Assembly (NCBI GenBank): GCA_963706755.1
Contig: CAVPNH010000010.1
Coordinates: forward strand, 62,001-126,000
Reading direction: 5' to 3'
DNA from: RPQJ01 sp963706755
GTDB taxonomy: Bacteria > Pseudomonadota > Gammaproteobacteria > Steroidobacterales > Steroidobacteraceae
DNA length: 64,000 nt
Below, piece after piece: positions 1-9,389 of this stretch. The notes beneath the pieces are model-generated. The model searched no databases. It was not told the origin of the DNA and saw only the letters and a list, made by a program, of their open reading frames with translations. Position numbers and translations under genes: made by a program. Numbering within the stretch: position 1 is the stretch's first letter; every line of letters begins with the position of its first letter.

Positions 1-407
1 TGCAGGCTGCGATTCGTGATCCAGCTGAAACTCATTCGACACTCCCGGCGCGCGTGTTGCGTGTGGCTGCGTAACCACTTGCAGCTTGCGTGCCAACGCA
101 TGAATGCGCCCGGATCGATTGGCTTTCAAGGCTGTATTGGCCGCAGCAGGCGCATTGCGCCGGCGGCCCTGTAAAGCGCGCCGTCAGCATGCACCTGTTG
201 CTGCCTGCCAACAGTCAATCCGCAGTGTGATGCAGTTCACACTTTGCGACGCAGTCGGCGCCGTCCTGACATAAGCAGGGAGCCCCCCGCGGTCGCTCGG
301 CCTGTATGGTTTTCCGACGCGCTCGCGTGACAGGCCGTGCCACGCGCGCTGCCGGCGCCGCGCCCCACGGGTCATGCGCCGCTCGCCGCGCGGCCGCCTC
401 CGCCCGC
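1..407. other. left-edge non-coding stretch
   Basis: No convincing gene is visible. The short open frames on both strands here are arginine-rich shadows without family features or ribosome binding sites. The only defined signal is a CRP-like palindrome at 225-242, listed separately. The stretch lies downstream of the minus-strand nitroreductase and may carry the promoter of a gene to the left of the window. Confidence 0.5.
225..242. promoter_or_regulatory. CRP/Clp-like binding site
   Basis: The sequence reads GTGTGA-N6-TCACAC, a perfect inverted repeat. It matches the CRP family consensus TGTGA-N6-TCACA at all ten core positions, with one extra matching pair outside. No gene start in the window lies directly next to it. 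The nearest gene ends at 408 on the minus strand, so the regulated promoter may fire to the left, outside the window. The match is direct; binding is inferred. Confidence 0.5.
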
Positions 408-1079
408 TCAGAAGCCGCGCAGTTCCGCGATCTCCTCGAGCGGCGCGCGGTCCGTCCGCAGGCGATTGATCGGCGCCGACTCGTCGCGGTAGCCGAGCGC
501 CATGCCGGAGAAGAGCATGAGTTCCGGCGGCGCTGCCAGGCATTCACCCACTGTTCGATACCAGACCGACCACGCTTCCTGGGCGCAGGTGTGCAGCCCG
601 TGCTCGCGCGCGAGCAGCATGACGGTCTGCATGTACATGCCGAGGTCCGACCACTGCGGCGGTCCCATCTGCCGGTCGATGAAGAAGAAGAGCCCGACCG
701 GTGCGCCGAAGAGCGCGTAGTTCTGCGCGAACTGGCGCAGGCGCGCGGGCTTGTCCTCGCGCGTCACGCCGATCGTCGCGTACATGTCCTCGCCGCACTT
801 GTAGCGGCGCGAGCGATACGGCTCGCCGAGCGTGGCGGGGTAGATGTCGTATTCCGATCCCTCGCCGCGCGGATGCGAGAACAGCTTGCCGCGCACGGCG
901 GCCTGCAACTGCGCGAGCGGCTCGCCAGCGAGCGCATACACACGCCAGGGCTGGAGATTGCCGCCCGAGGGTGCGCGACGCGCGGTCTCCAGGATCGCCC
1001 GCACCGTCGCCCCCGGCACCGGAGTGGGCAGGAAAGCGCGGCAGCTCGTGCGCGACTCGATCGCTTCGGTTACGTTCAT
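408..1079 (-). CDS. nitroreductase family protein
   Basis: This is an FMN-dependent NAD(P)H oxidoreductase of the nitroreductase fold, 223 residues, the usual family length. The N-terminal motif ESRTSCRAF matches the FMN-phosphate-binding stretch (S-R-x-S-x-R), and RRAPSGGNLQPW near residue 35 matches the conserved cofactor-contact loop. The substrate cannot be read from sequence; relatives reduce nitroaromatics or quinones in the cytoplasm. I chose ATG 1079 because AGGAG sits 5 nt upstream. A GTG at 1085 would overlap that ribosome binding site. The gene is divergent from apt, with about 75 bp between them. Confidence 0.88.
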   Translation of the reverse strand: MNVTEAIESRTSCRAFLPTPVPGATVRAILETARRAPSGGNLQPWRVYALAGEPLAQLQAAVRGKLFSHPRGEGSEYDIYPATLGEPYRSRRYKCGEDMYATIGVTREDKPARLRQFAQNYALFGAPVGLFFFIDRQMGPPQWSDLGMYMQTVMLLAREHGLHTCAQEAWSVWYRTVGECLAAPPELMLFSGMALGYRDESAPINRLRTDRAPLEEIAELRGF

Positions 1080-1154
1080 CGTCACTCCTGCTGGGAGAGG
1101 ATGGATCCTCGCAGGCGCACCGAAATTTCGCTAGGCTCGCAGCGCGAGGTGTAC

Positions 1155-1661
1155 ATGCAGGAACTACGAGAGCTGGTGGTCGAGATCCCGGACTTTCCGA
1201 AGCCCGGAATCCTCTTCCGTGACATCACCCCGTTGCTGCGGGAGCGGTTCGGCGCGACCATCACGGCGGTCGAGTCGCTGTTCTCGCAGGAGGAGTGGGC
1301 AACGGTAGACGCGGTCGCGGGCATCGAGTCGCGGGGCTTCATCCTCGCGGCCGCGCTGGCGGACCGGCGCGGCAAGGGCTTCGTGCCGATCCGCAAGAAG
1401 GGCAAGCTGCCGCCGCCCGTGGTGGATGTCGCCTACGACCTCGAGTACGGCACCGGCGTGCTCGAGATGCAGACGGGCAGCGGACGCATGCTGCTCATCG
1501 ACGACGTGCTCGCGACCGGTGGAACGCTCGGCGCGTCGCTGGTGCTCGCAGGGCAGGCCGGGTACGAAGTCTGCGGCATGGGCGTGCTGCTCGACCTCGG
1601 CCTCGCGCCGGGATTTTCCTGCGGCGGCTTCACGACGCGCTCGGTCCTCAAGTACGGCTGA
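1155..1661 (+). CDS. apt: adenine phosphoribosyltransferase
   Basis: Apt converts adenine and PRPP to AMP and pyrophosphate in purine salvage; it is cytoplasmic. The 168-residue length is typical. The type I PRPP-binding loop is clear (MLLIDDVLATGGT near residue 115). The N-terminal IPDFPKPGILFRDITPLL and the AGIESRGF motif are hallmark Apt sequences. The reading frame stays open far upstream, but the family begins at this ATG, which has GAGG 6 nt upstream. The stop lies 2 nt before the glnE start, so the two are probably cotranscribed. Confidence 0.95.
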   Translation: MQELRELVVEIPDFPKPGILFRDITPLLRERFGATITAVESLFSQEEWATVDAVAGIESRGFILAAALADRRGKGFVPIRKKGKLPPPVVDVAYDLEYGTGVLEMQTGSGRMLLIDDVLATGGTLGASLVLAGQAGYEVCGMGVLLDLGLAPGFSCGGFTTRSVLKYG

Positions 1662-1663
1662 CG

Positions 1664-4541
1664 ATGCCGTTCGACCTGTCCGGCGTCCCTGAACCGCTGC
1701 GCCCCGCGCTCGCCGGGCGACTCGAGTCGCTCGCCGAACGCGGCGGCACGCCGATCGGTGGCGAGGCGGCGGAGGCCCTGCTGCGCAGCCTGCCGCTCGT
1801 GTGGGCCTGCAGCGATTTCGTCGCCGAGGCCTGCCTGCGGGACCCGCGGCTGCTGCCGTGGCTCGCCGGGCCCGGGCGGCTCGAGGACGATGCGTCACGC
1901 GAATGGCTGGCGGCGGACCTTGGCCCCGAGGTCGCCGGTGATCCGGATGACGCGTCCTTCATGGACGGTCTGCGGCGGTTCCGGCGCCGCCAGCTCACGC
2001 GCATCGCCTGGCGCGACCTCGCGGGCTACGCGGACATCGAGCCCGTGCTGCGCGAACTGTCGCTGCTCGCCGAGGTCTGCATCGGCGCAGCCCGCGATCA
2101 CGCGGAGCGCGGCCTGCGTGCGCGCTTCGGTGTCCCCCGCGCCCAGGACGGCAGCGAACTCGAGCTGATGGTGCTGGGCATGGGCAAGCTCGGCGGCGGC
2201 GAGCTCAACTTCTCCTCGGACATCGACCTCGTGTTCCTGTTCCCGGAGCACGGCGAGACCGACGGCGGCCGACCGCTCGAGCACGAGGAGTATTTCACGC
2301 GGCTCGGCCGGCGCGTTGCGCAGCTCCTCGGCACGGTCACGGCCGAGGGATTCGTGTACCGCGTGGACCTGCGGCTGCGGCCCTTCGGGGACTCCGGGCC
2401 GCAGGTCGTGAGCTTCGACGCCTTCGAGGACTACCTGCAGCAGCACGGGCGCGACTGGGAGCGCTACGCCTACGTGAAGGCGCGGCCCGTGCTCGGCGCC
2501 GGACGATTCGACGAACTGCATCGCAACGTGCTGCGGCCGTTCGTCTACCGGCGCTATCTCGACTTCCGGGTGTTCGAGTCGCTGCGCGAGATGAAGTCGT
2601 TGATCTCGCGCGAGGTCGAGCGGCGCGAGCTGCAGGGGAACGTCAAGCTCGGGCCGGGCGGGATCCGCGAGATCGAGTTCATCGTCCAGGCCTACCAGCT
2701 GATCCGTGGCGGTGGCGACCCGCGGCTGCAGACGCGCAGCCTGCTCGAGGCGCTGCCGCTGCTCGCGGGCCAGAAGCTGCTGCCGGCCGAGACCGTGGCG
2801 GAGCTGCGCGATTCCTACCGGTTCCTGCGCCGCGTCGAGAATCGTCTCCAGGAGCGCAACGACGAGCAGACGCACGAACTGCCGCAGGACGAGGTCGGCC
2901 GCGCGAGGCTCGCGTTTGCGATGGGTGCGACCGGCATGGACCGAGATCGAGGCCGACATCGCGCGGCACCGGGAACGGGTCAGCGGTCACTTCCGCCGCG
3001 TGCTGTTCGCGCCCGAGCAGCCGGGCGCCGACGAGCGCAACGCGCGAGCCCTCGAGACCCTGCTCGAGCCCGGCACGGACGAGTCGCGGCTGCAGTCACT
3101 GCGCGCCGCGGGCCTGCGCGAGGCGACGGCGGTCCTCGAGCGCCTCGACGTCCTGCGCGAGGGGTCGTATTTCAAGCGCCTGGACGAGGCCGGCCGCAGG
3201 CGGCTGCAGACGCTGCTGCCGCGCCTGCTGCAGGCGATCGCCGGCAACGGGTCCGAGGCCGCGGCGCTCGGACGCCTGCTGCACGTGATCGAGCGCATCG
3301 GCGGCCGCACGGTCTACCTCGCACTGCTGAACGAGAACGCGGTCGCGCGCGGCCGCCTCGTCGAGCTCTGCACGCAGTCGCAGTTCCTCACCGACCAGGT
3401 CGCGGCGTTCCCGCTGCTGCTCGACGAACTGCTCGACGAGCGCCTGTTCGACACTTCGCCCACGCGTGCGGAATTCGCGCTCGACCTGCGCTCGCGCATG
3501 GCCGGCGCCGATGCCGGGGATCCCGAGCGGCAGGTGGACCTGCTGCGCCAGTTCCAGCGCGCCGCGGTGTTCCGCGTTGCCGTGCCGGACCTCACGGGCC
3601 GGCTGCCGGTGATGAAGGTGAGCGACCGGCTGACCGACATCGCCGAGATCATCGTTGCCGAGGCACTGGACCTGTCGTGGGACCAGATCGTCGCGCGCCA
3701 CGGCGCACCGCGCTATGGCGCGAGCGAGTCTGAGCTGCGCGATGCCGGGATGATCGTGGTCGCCTACGGAAAATTCGGCGGCATCGAGCTCGGATACGGA
3801 TCCGACCTGGACCTGGTCTTCCTGCACGACTCGGAGGGCGAGGTGCAGCGCACGCAGGGCCCGGCGGTCGTGGAGAACGGCGTGTTCTTCCTGCGCCTGG
3901 TGCAGCGCCTCGGGCACCTGCTCACCGTGCACTCGGCCGCCGGCCGGCTCTACGAGGTGGACACGCGGCTCAGGCCCAGCGGCAAGGGCGGCCTGCTGGT
4001 GCAGAGCCTCGAGGGCTTCCGCGATTACCAGCGCAGCGACGCGTGGACCTGGGAGCACCAGGCGCTGCTCCGCGCGCGCGCAGTGGCCGGGCCGCCGGCG
4101 TTGCGGGAGAGGTTCGAGGCGGTGCGCCGGGACGTGCTCCGCTTCGGCGTGCGCCGCGAGACCCTGCTCGAGGAAGTCCGGAAGATGCGCGGGCGCATGC
4201 GCGCCGAACTTTCGAGCCCGCAGCCCGGCCAGTTCGACCTGAAGCGCGATGCGGGCGGGATCACCGACATCGAGTTTCTGGCCCAGTACTGGGCGCTCAA
4301 GTGGTGCGATCGCCACCCGGAGCTCGTGACCTATTCGGACAACATCCGGCAACTCGAGAGCCTGGCGTCGATCGACCTCGTGCCGCAGGCCACGGTGGAC
4401 GTGCTGACCGGCATCTACCGCAAGTACCGGCAGCGCATCCACCACCTGTCGCTCGACGGTGCGGAGACAGTGGTGCAAGCCGCGGACTTCGCCGACGAGC
4501 GGCAGCAGGTGACCGCGATCTGGCGCGCGACGATGGAGTAG
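1664..4541 (+). CDS. glnE: glutamine synthetase adenylyltransferase/deadenylylase (frameshifted)
   Basis: GlnE adenylylates and deadenylylates glutamine synthetase in response to PII and glutamine. Both nucleotidyltransferase halves are present: GMGKLGGGELNFSSDIDL in the N-terminal half and AYGKFGGIELGYGSDLDL in the C-terminal half, each with a G-x-D-x-D-type metal site. The frame breaks near 2936. The first frame runs to about residue 424 and the downstream frame resumes with WTEIEADIARHRERV. Removing one base (the A at 2936) restores a protein of about 958 residues, close to the 946 of E. coli GlnE. A one-base assembly error is the likely cause, since the protein is otherwise well conserved. 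Confidence 0.93.
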
Positions 4542-4545
4542 GTGC

Positions 4546-4616
4546 GGAAAATAGGTGCCAGGCACCATTTTCGGAACTTTTCCGCCCTGGGAAAAGGAGA
4601 ATGTCCCCTATAATCC
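4546..4616. repeat. REP-like double palindrome
   Basis: Two hairpins sit in the short gap after glnE. The first pairs GAAAATAGGTGCC with GGCACCATTTTC (4548-4572, one bulged A). The second pairs CTTTTCC (4577-4583) with GGAAAAG (4590-4596). The element ends with AATGTCCCCTA, the exact reverse complement of the TAGGGGACATT inside the palindrome at 8033-8057. This arrangement resembles REP elements of the kind moved by RAYT transposases. That comparison is from memory of the general class, not a search. Confidence 0.55.
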
Positions 4617-4620
4617 GCCG

Positions 4621-5028
4621 ATGCCCGAACTCCTCGTGCCGATCTCCCCCGGCGAGCTCGTCGACAAGATCACGATCCTCGAGATCAAGTCGCAGCGCAT
4701 GACGGACGCGACCAAGCTCGGCAACGTACGTGCCGAGCTCGAGCTGCTGACCGCGACCTGGCGCGCGTCGCCGTACGCCGCGAGCGACGTGGACGTGGAC
4801 TGGCGGGCCCTGCGGTCGGTGAACGAGCAGCTCTGGGACATCGAGGACCGCATCCGTGACAAGGAGCGGGACGCGGCGTTCGACGCGGAGTTCATCGAGC
4901 TCGCCCGCGCCGTCTACGTCACGAACGACGAGCGCGCGGCGATCAAGAGGCGCATCAATACCCGGCTCGGCTCGGCCCTGGTCGAGGAGAAGAGCTACGC
5001 CGAGTACCGGAAGCCGGGCCAGTCCTAG
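4621..5028 (+). CDS. DUF6165 family protein
   Basis: A 135-residue cytoplasmic protein beginning PELLVPISPGELVDKITILEIK, the signature start of the DUF6165 family as I know it. It is rich in charged residues and predicted helical, with no signal peptide or membrane segment. The function is not known. Members often sit near LPS-core glycosyltransferase genes, and the LPS block here starts about 1 kb downstream. I chose the ATG at 4621 because the in-frame upstream extension lies inside the repeat element. A TATAAT at 4609-4614 sits just before the start, which could mean a leaderless transcript. Confidence 0.75.
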   Translation: MPELLVPISPGELVDKITILEIKSQRMTDATKLGNVRAELELLTATWRASPYAASDVDVDWRALRSVNEQLWDIEDRIRDKERDAAFDAEFIELARAVYVTNDERAAIKRRINTRLGSALVEEKSYAEYRKPGQS

Positions 5029-5232
5029 CTCCGGCAGGCTGGATCGGTCGCAGCCCGGGCAGGCGGCACCGGCCCTGAGTCGGGCACGGTGTAGACCCTG
5101 CGCACGCGAACCCCGTGCTGCGCATGTTCCGAAGGGCAGGTCCCGGGCCACGGGGGTAAACTCAGGTCGTCACGCCCGGCAGTGCCCTGAAAGCAATGCC
5201 TGTGCGGACCCGAGCCGATACCAGGAGTCGTC

Positions 5233-5790
5233 ATGAACACCGCATTCGTCAGGTCCCTGCTCGTCGCCCTTGCCGTCGCGCTTCCGATTGCGCTGCCCTC
5301 GCAGGCATTCGCGGCGTCCAAGTCGGAGCTGAACGCATCTTCGAAACGGGCGCTCGACAAGCTGGTGGCGAGCGTGCCCGCTGCCGCGGCCATGAAGTCG
5401 AAGGCCGTCGCGATACTGGTGTTTCCCAGCATCACCAAGGCCGGCTTCATGATCGGCGGCCAGTATGGCGACGGGGTGCTCTGGCAAGGCGGCAAGCCGG
5501 TCGCCTACTACAACACCTCGGGAGCGTCCTACGGGCTGCAGGCCGGCGCGCAGAAGTACGGCTACGCGATGTTCTTCATGAACAAGAAGGGCTCTGGACG
5601 CGCTCAATTCGTCGGAGGGCTTCGAGGTCGGCGTCGGCCCGAGCGTGGTGGTCATGGACCAGGGAATGGCCAAGAGCATGACGACCAAGACCTATGACCG
5701 ATGACGTGCTACGCGTTCATCTTCAGCCAGTCGGGCCTGATGGCCGGCCTCGGCATCCAGGGCAATAAGATCACGAAGCTGAACAAGTAG
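5233..5790 (+). pseudogene. SYLF (YSC84-like) domain lipid-binding protein, three frameshifts
   Basis: The protein has a signal peptide (hydrophobic core ALAVALPIALPSQAFA) followed by a SYLF domain. Relatives bind phosphoinositides or other lipids; bacterial members are exported. The first frame covers SKAVAILVFPSITKAGFMIGG and GYAMFFMNKK. The rest appears in the other frames: ALDALNSSEGFEVGVGPSVV, then YAFIFSQSGLMAGLGIQGNK ending at the tag at 5788. Deleting one base near 5590, 5693 and 5709 joins everything into about 184 residues, the usual size. Because the three insertions sum to one codon, start and stop share a frame. I read this as an intact gene damaged by sequence errors, but I cannot exclude a true pseudogene. 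Confidence 0.8.
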
Positions 5791-5872
5791 GCCGCGCGGC
5801 GGGCCTTCGGCCGGCTGACCGACGCCGGCGAGGCCGCCTCGTCGAGCGCGCGGGACCTGGCCCGACGGCCGT

Positions 5873-6073
5873 TCACTTCCTGAGCGTGTATTCCGCCGAG
5901 CAGTAGGGGCACTTGGCCCAGCCGGTCTTCTCCACCGGCAGGAATACGCGCGGGTGCGAATTCCAAAGGTGCATGCCCGGCATCGGGCAGCACAGCGGCA
6001 GGTCGTCCTGCGTCACCTCGTAGTGATTGCGGGCGTTCGGCTGGATGAGCTTGTCGCTGCGTTCTGCCGTCAC
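5873..6073 (-). CDS. zinc-finger domain protein (zf-CHCC, NDUFS6-like)
   Basis: A small protein of about 66 residues with the CHCC zinc-finger pattern: CCPMPGMHLWNSHPRVFLP followed by AKCPYCSAEYTL. The family is homologous to a mitochondrial complex I accessory subunit, and bacterial copies are usually stand-alone with no fixed role. I chose GTG 6073 (VTAERSDKLIQPNARNHYEV) because the family starts at this point. The frame stays open to a TTG at 6157 that overlaps the upstream stop by 4 bases. That longer start would add 28 residues not typical of the family, but it could reflect translational coupling. Confidence 0.8.
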   Translation of the reverse strand: MTAERSDKLIQPNARNHYEVTQDDLPLCCPMPGMHLWNSHPRVFLPVEKTGWAKCPYCSAEYTLRK

Positions 6074-6153
6074 GGCGCGTACCCGCGTTGGATCCTGGAC
6101 GTGCATTATCGCCGACGCGCCGCGGGACGTCAGCCGCCGTACTTCACGGATCG

Positions 6154-7234
6154 TCAACCGGTGGGCGTCCGCGGCGCGCCGGCCGCGATGAGTGCGTCGA
6201 GTCGCGCCGCGGCGTCGTCCACCGTGATGAGGTCCATCACCCCGGGCCGCTCGATCTTGGTCGTCCAGGGGATCTCGCTGGCGGGCTTGCCGAGGAAGCG
6301 CAGTGCCGCGTCCGCGTAGCGATCAACGCACGATTGGCGACTGAAGTACGGGACCGCTGCGGGCCGGGTTCGCGGTCGCATAGAGCCCGATCACCGGCGT
6401 GCCGACGGCTGTCGCCATGTGCGCCGGACCCGGAGTCGGGGGAGACGAGTACCGTCGCCCGCGACAGGGTCGCGAGGAGTTCCAGCAGCGTGTCCTTGCC
6501 CACGAGGTTGACGCAGGGATGACGCATCAATTGCCCGATGCGCGTGCCGTACTGCAATTCCAGCTCGCTGCGGCCGCCACACACGAGCACACGCAGCCCG
6601 TGGCGGGCCGCGGCGTGGTCGGCGAGCGCCGCATAGCGCTCCGCGCTCCAGTTGCGCAGCGCGTGGCTCGAGCAGGGACTCAGGACCAGCGTCGGCTGGC
6701 CGTCCGGCACGACTCGCTGCGCGTGGTCCATCGCGGCCAGCGGCAGCGGAATGTCCCAGCGCATCGAGCGGCCGCGGATGCCCAGCCGCTCGGTGAACCC
6801 GAACAGGCTGTCCAGCACGTGCTCGCGGCTGCGCGCCTCGATTCGGTGCGTGGTGAAGAGCCACTGTGCTTCCCGCGCCCGCGCGCGGTCGAACCCGAGC
6901 TTGACGCGGGCCGGGACGACCGCCGCCGCGAGGCTCGCGCGCAGCGCGAGCTGCATGTGCAGCAGGGCATCGTAGCGGCGGCCGGCGAGCCGCCGGCGCA
7001 GGTCTCGGTAGCCCGCCAGTCCCGGCCTTCTTGTCGAACACGACGAACTCGATGCTCGGGGATGTGCCCGAGCAGCTGGTGCTCCAGCCCGCCCAGGACC
7101 CAGGTGATCCGCGTGCCGGGCCAGGCGTCCTGGATCGTGCGCACGACCGGCAGCACGTGGCAGACGTCGCCCAGCGCCGAGAGCCGGAGCACGCAGAGAC
7201 TGTCGGGCGGGGAATCGAACAGGGGTGGCTGCAT
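6154..7234 (-). pseudogene. family 9 glycosyltransferase (heptosyltransferase-like), four frameshifts
   Basis: An LPS-core heptosyltransferase-like enzyme acting at the inner membrane with ADP-heptose-type donors. The N-terminus has SLCVLRLSALGDVCHVLPVV, the classic GT9 start. The middle has LVLSPCSSHALRNWSAERYA, and the C-terminal half has VSPDSGPAHMATAVGTPVIG once repaired. The frame must be corrected by deleting one base at about 7057, 7020, 6428 and 6349. The repaired protein is about 358 residues, normal for GT9. All four defects are single extra bases, which argues for sequence error. The specific heptose position cannot be assigned. It is divergent from kdkA with 73 bp between. Confidence 0.82.
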
Positions 7235-7307
7235 GCGAGGGAATGGTAGGCAGCGGCGATCCGATGGTGAACAATCCACGCCGGACCCGGCAGGAACGAG
7301 GCACTCG

Positions 7308-8039
7308 GTGAGCGCAGGCCCGGAACTCGAACTGCGCATCGCGCGCGCCGCGATGCTATACGATGCGTCGCGCATGGACCAGCCGGGCTTCGACGCCTTC
7401 GAGCGCGGGTACTGGCGCGGGCGCGGTGCGCTCGAGGAGGTCGCGGGCGGCCGCGGGACCGTGGCCTTCGTCCACGATGCGGGCCGACGCTGGGTGCTCA
7501 GGCATTACCGGCGCGGCGGACTGGTCGCGCGCTTCCTCGACGACACCTACGTCTACACGGGCGAATCGCGCACGCGGGCCCACGCCGAGTTCCGCCTGCT
7601 GCGCCGGCTGCGCGAATGGAGCCTGCCGGTTCCCGCGCCTGTCGCGGCGAGGTACGTGCGCAGCGGTCTCGTCTACCGGGCCGATCTCATCACCGAGGAA
7701 CTTCCGACGCGCCTGACGCTTGCGCAGGCGCTCGAGTCGGGGCCGCTCGAACCCGCGACCTGGCGCGCCGTCGGCCGCTGCATCGCGAGCCTGCACGCGC
7801 GCGGCGTGCAGCACGCAGACCTGAACGCGCACAATCTCCTGCTCGGCGCGGGCGGGGAGGTCTACGTGCTGGATTTCGACTGCGGTCGCATCCGCGAGCG
7901 CGGCGCGTGGGAGCAGCGGGTGCTCGCGCGACTGCGGAGGTCGCTCGCGAAAGTGACGCGCGCCCTGCCGGTCGGGCGCTGCGGCGACGCGGAGTGGAGC
8001 TGGCTGCTCGAAGGCGTGGCAGGAACGCCTGGTAAATAG
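7308..8039 (+). CDS. kdkA: 3-deoxy-D-manno-octulosonic acid (Kdo) kinase
   Basis: KdkA phosphorylates the Kdo residue of Kdo-lipid A with ATP at the cytoplasmic face of the inner membrane. The 243-residue protein has the small-kinase motifs HADLNAHNLLL (catalytic loop) and LDFDCGRI (metal-binding D), plus the family signature DDTYVYTG near residue 85. It starts at GTG 7308. The last residues (GTPGK) and the stop codon lie inside the palindrome at 8033-8057, so that element may have replaced the original C-terminus. waaA follows 30 bp downstream, which fits a Kdo-processing pair. Confidence 0.9.
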   Translation: MSAGPELELRIARAAMLYDASRMDQPGFDAFERGYWRGRGALEEVAGGRGTVAFVHDAGRRWVLRHYRRGGLVARFLDDTYVYTGESRTRAHAEFRLLRRLREWSLPVPAPVAARYVRSGLVYRADLITEELPTRLTLAQALESGPLEPATWRAVGRCIASLHARGVQHADLNAHNLLLGAGGEVYVLDFDCGRIRERGAWEQRVLARLRRSLAKVTRALPVGRCGDAEWSWLLEGVAGTPGK

Positions 8040-8057
8040 GGGACATTCCCCTATTTA
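8033..8057. repeat. perfect palindrome at kdkA stop (REP-like or terminator)
   Basis: TAAATAGGGG (8033-8042) pairs exactly with CCCCTATTTA (8048-8057) around the loop ACATT. The stem contains the kdkA stop codon. It shares the 11-mer TAGGGGACATT, in inverse orientation, with the element at 4546-4616, so it is probably a mobile repeat. The 10-bp stem could also end transcription of kdkA before waaA, although no clear T-tract follows. Confidence 0.6.
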
Positions 8058-8069
8058 GGAAACGTAAAC

Positions 8070-9389
8070 GTGAGTCCCTTGCGCATCCTCTACCTGCTGC
8101 TCACCCATCTCGTCGCACCGATCGTCATCGCGATCGAGGGCTGGCGCGAGTTGCGCGATCCCACGCAACGCGGGCGCGTCCGGCAGCGCCTCGGTTTCGT
8201 CGCGCCCCAGCCGCGGCCGGGCTGCCTATGGGTGCACGCGGTGTCCGTGGGCGAGGTGCAGGCGGCGGCAGCGCTCGTCCGCGAACTCAAGGCGCGCGTG
8301 CCGGGACTCGAGATCGTGCTCACGACCGTGACCGCGACGGGTGCGCAGCGCGCGCGGACGATCTTCGGCGCGGAGGTGCGTCACTGCTACCTGCCCTACG
8401 ATCTGCCCGGGCCGGTCGGGCGATTCCTCGATCGCATCCAGCCCAGTGCGGTCGTCGTGCTGGAAACGGAGCTCTGGCCCACGCTCTATCGAGCGCTCGG
8501 CCGGCGGGGTATCCCGCTCGCTATTGCGAGCGCGCGGCTCGCGGATCGCTCGGTGAAGCGCTATCGACGCCTGGCCTCGCTCATCCGCGACACGCTGTCG
8601 AGCGGCGTCGTGATCGGTGCGCAGAGCGCGGCCGATGCCGCACGATTCGTGGACGTCGGCGCGCCCGCGGACCGGGTCCGCGTCACGGGCAACGTGAAGT
8701 TCGACCTCGAGATTCCCGAGACCGTGATCGCGGCGGGACGTGAGTTCCGCAGTCGCTGCGCGGCCGGACGGCCGGTGTGGATTGCCGGCAGCACGCACGA
8801 AGGCGAGGAATCCGCGGCGCTTGCGGCGCACGCCCTGGTTCGCGCGCGGCATCCGTCCGCGCTGCTGCTGCTAGTGCCACGTCATCCGCAGCGCTTCGAC
8901 GCGGTGCGTGCCTTGCTGGCCAGGGGCGGACACGCGTTCGCGGCGCGCAGCGCGGGCGCGTTGCCGGCGGCGGGCGACGAGGTGCTGCTCGTGGACACGA
9001 TCGGTGAGTTGCAGACGTTCTACGCGGCGGCGGATGCCGCGTTCGTCGGCGGCAGTCTCGTGCCGGTGGGCGGCCACAGCCTGCTCGAGCCGGCGGTGCT
9101 GGGCCTGCCCGTGATCTCGGGCCCCTGGACGCAGAATGCCCCGGAGGTCGCGGAACTGCTGGCGGGGGCGGGAGCGCTCGCAACGGTGCGCGACGGCGAG
9201 GGGCTGGCGCGTTGCGTAATCGGGTGTCTCGACGATCCCGCGCGCGCCCGCGCCGACGGCGAAAAGGGCCGCGCAGCCGTTGCCGCGAACCGCGGAGCGG
9301 TTCAGCGTGTCGTCGAAATGGCGCTGCCCCTGCTTAAGGCGCAGGCTTCGGCAGCTGCAGCGGAGCCGGGGTCGTCAGGAAGCCATTGA
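8070..9389 (+). CDS. waaA: Kdo transferase (3-deoxy-D-manno-octulosonate transferase)
   Basis: WaaA (KdtA) transfers Kdo from CMP-Kdo to lipid IVA. The 439-residue protein starts with a hydrophobic anchor (LRILYLLLTHLVAPIVIAIE). The GT30 motifs follow: WVHAVSVGEVQAA, VLTTVTATGAQRA, VVVLETELWPTLY and, near the C-terminus, FVGGSLVPVGGHSLLEPA. The start is GTG 8070. Its 3' end overlaps the convergent tolC by 56 bp. It is preceded by kdkA and the palindrome at 8033. Whether it adds one or two Kdo units cannot be told; the presence of KdkA is more usual with mono-Kdo enzymes. Confidence 0.93.
   Translation: MSPLRILYLLLTHLVAPIVIAIEGWRELRDPTQRGRVRQRLGFVAPQPRPGCLWVHAVSVGEVQAAAALVRELKARVPGLEIVLTTVTATGAQRARTIFGAEVRHCYLPYDLPGPVGRFLDRIQPSAVVVLETELWPTLYRALGRRGIPLAIASARLADRSVKRYRRLASLIRDTLSSGVVIGAQSAADAARFVDVGAPADRVRVTGNVKFDLEIPETVIAAGREFRSRCAAGRPVWIAGSTHEGEESAALAAHALVRARHPSALLLLVPRHPQRFDAVRALLARGGHAFAARSAGALPAAGDEVLLVDTIGELQTFYAAADAAFVGGSLVPVGGHSLLEPAVLGLPVISGPWTQNAPEVAELLAGAGALATVRDGEGLARCVIGCLDDPARARADGEKGRAAVAANRGAVQRVVEMALPLLKAQASAAAAEPGSSGSH

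Noticed and set aside
306..1154. Long N-terminal extension of apt
   Set aside because: The extension is antisense to the nitroreductase gene, and Apt proteins start at the ATG at 1155.
2706..4541. Second half of glnE as a separate gene
   Set aside because: The two halves join exactly into one GlnE when a single base is removed, and no start signal exists at the break.
4600..4702. ATG at 4601 with a GGAG ribosome binding site as start of the DUF6165 gene
   Set aside because: It is out of frame with the conserved protein, and the GGAG belongs to the REP-like hairpin.
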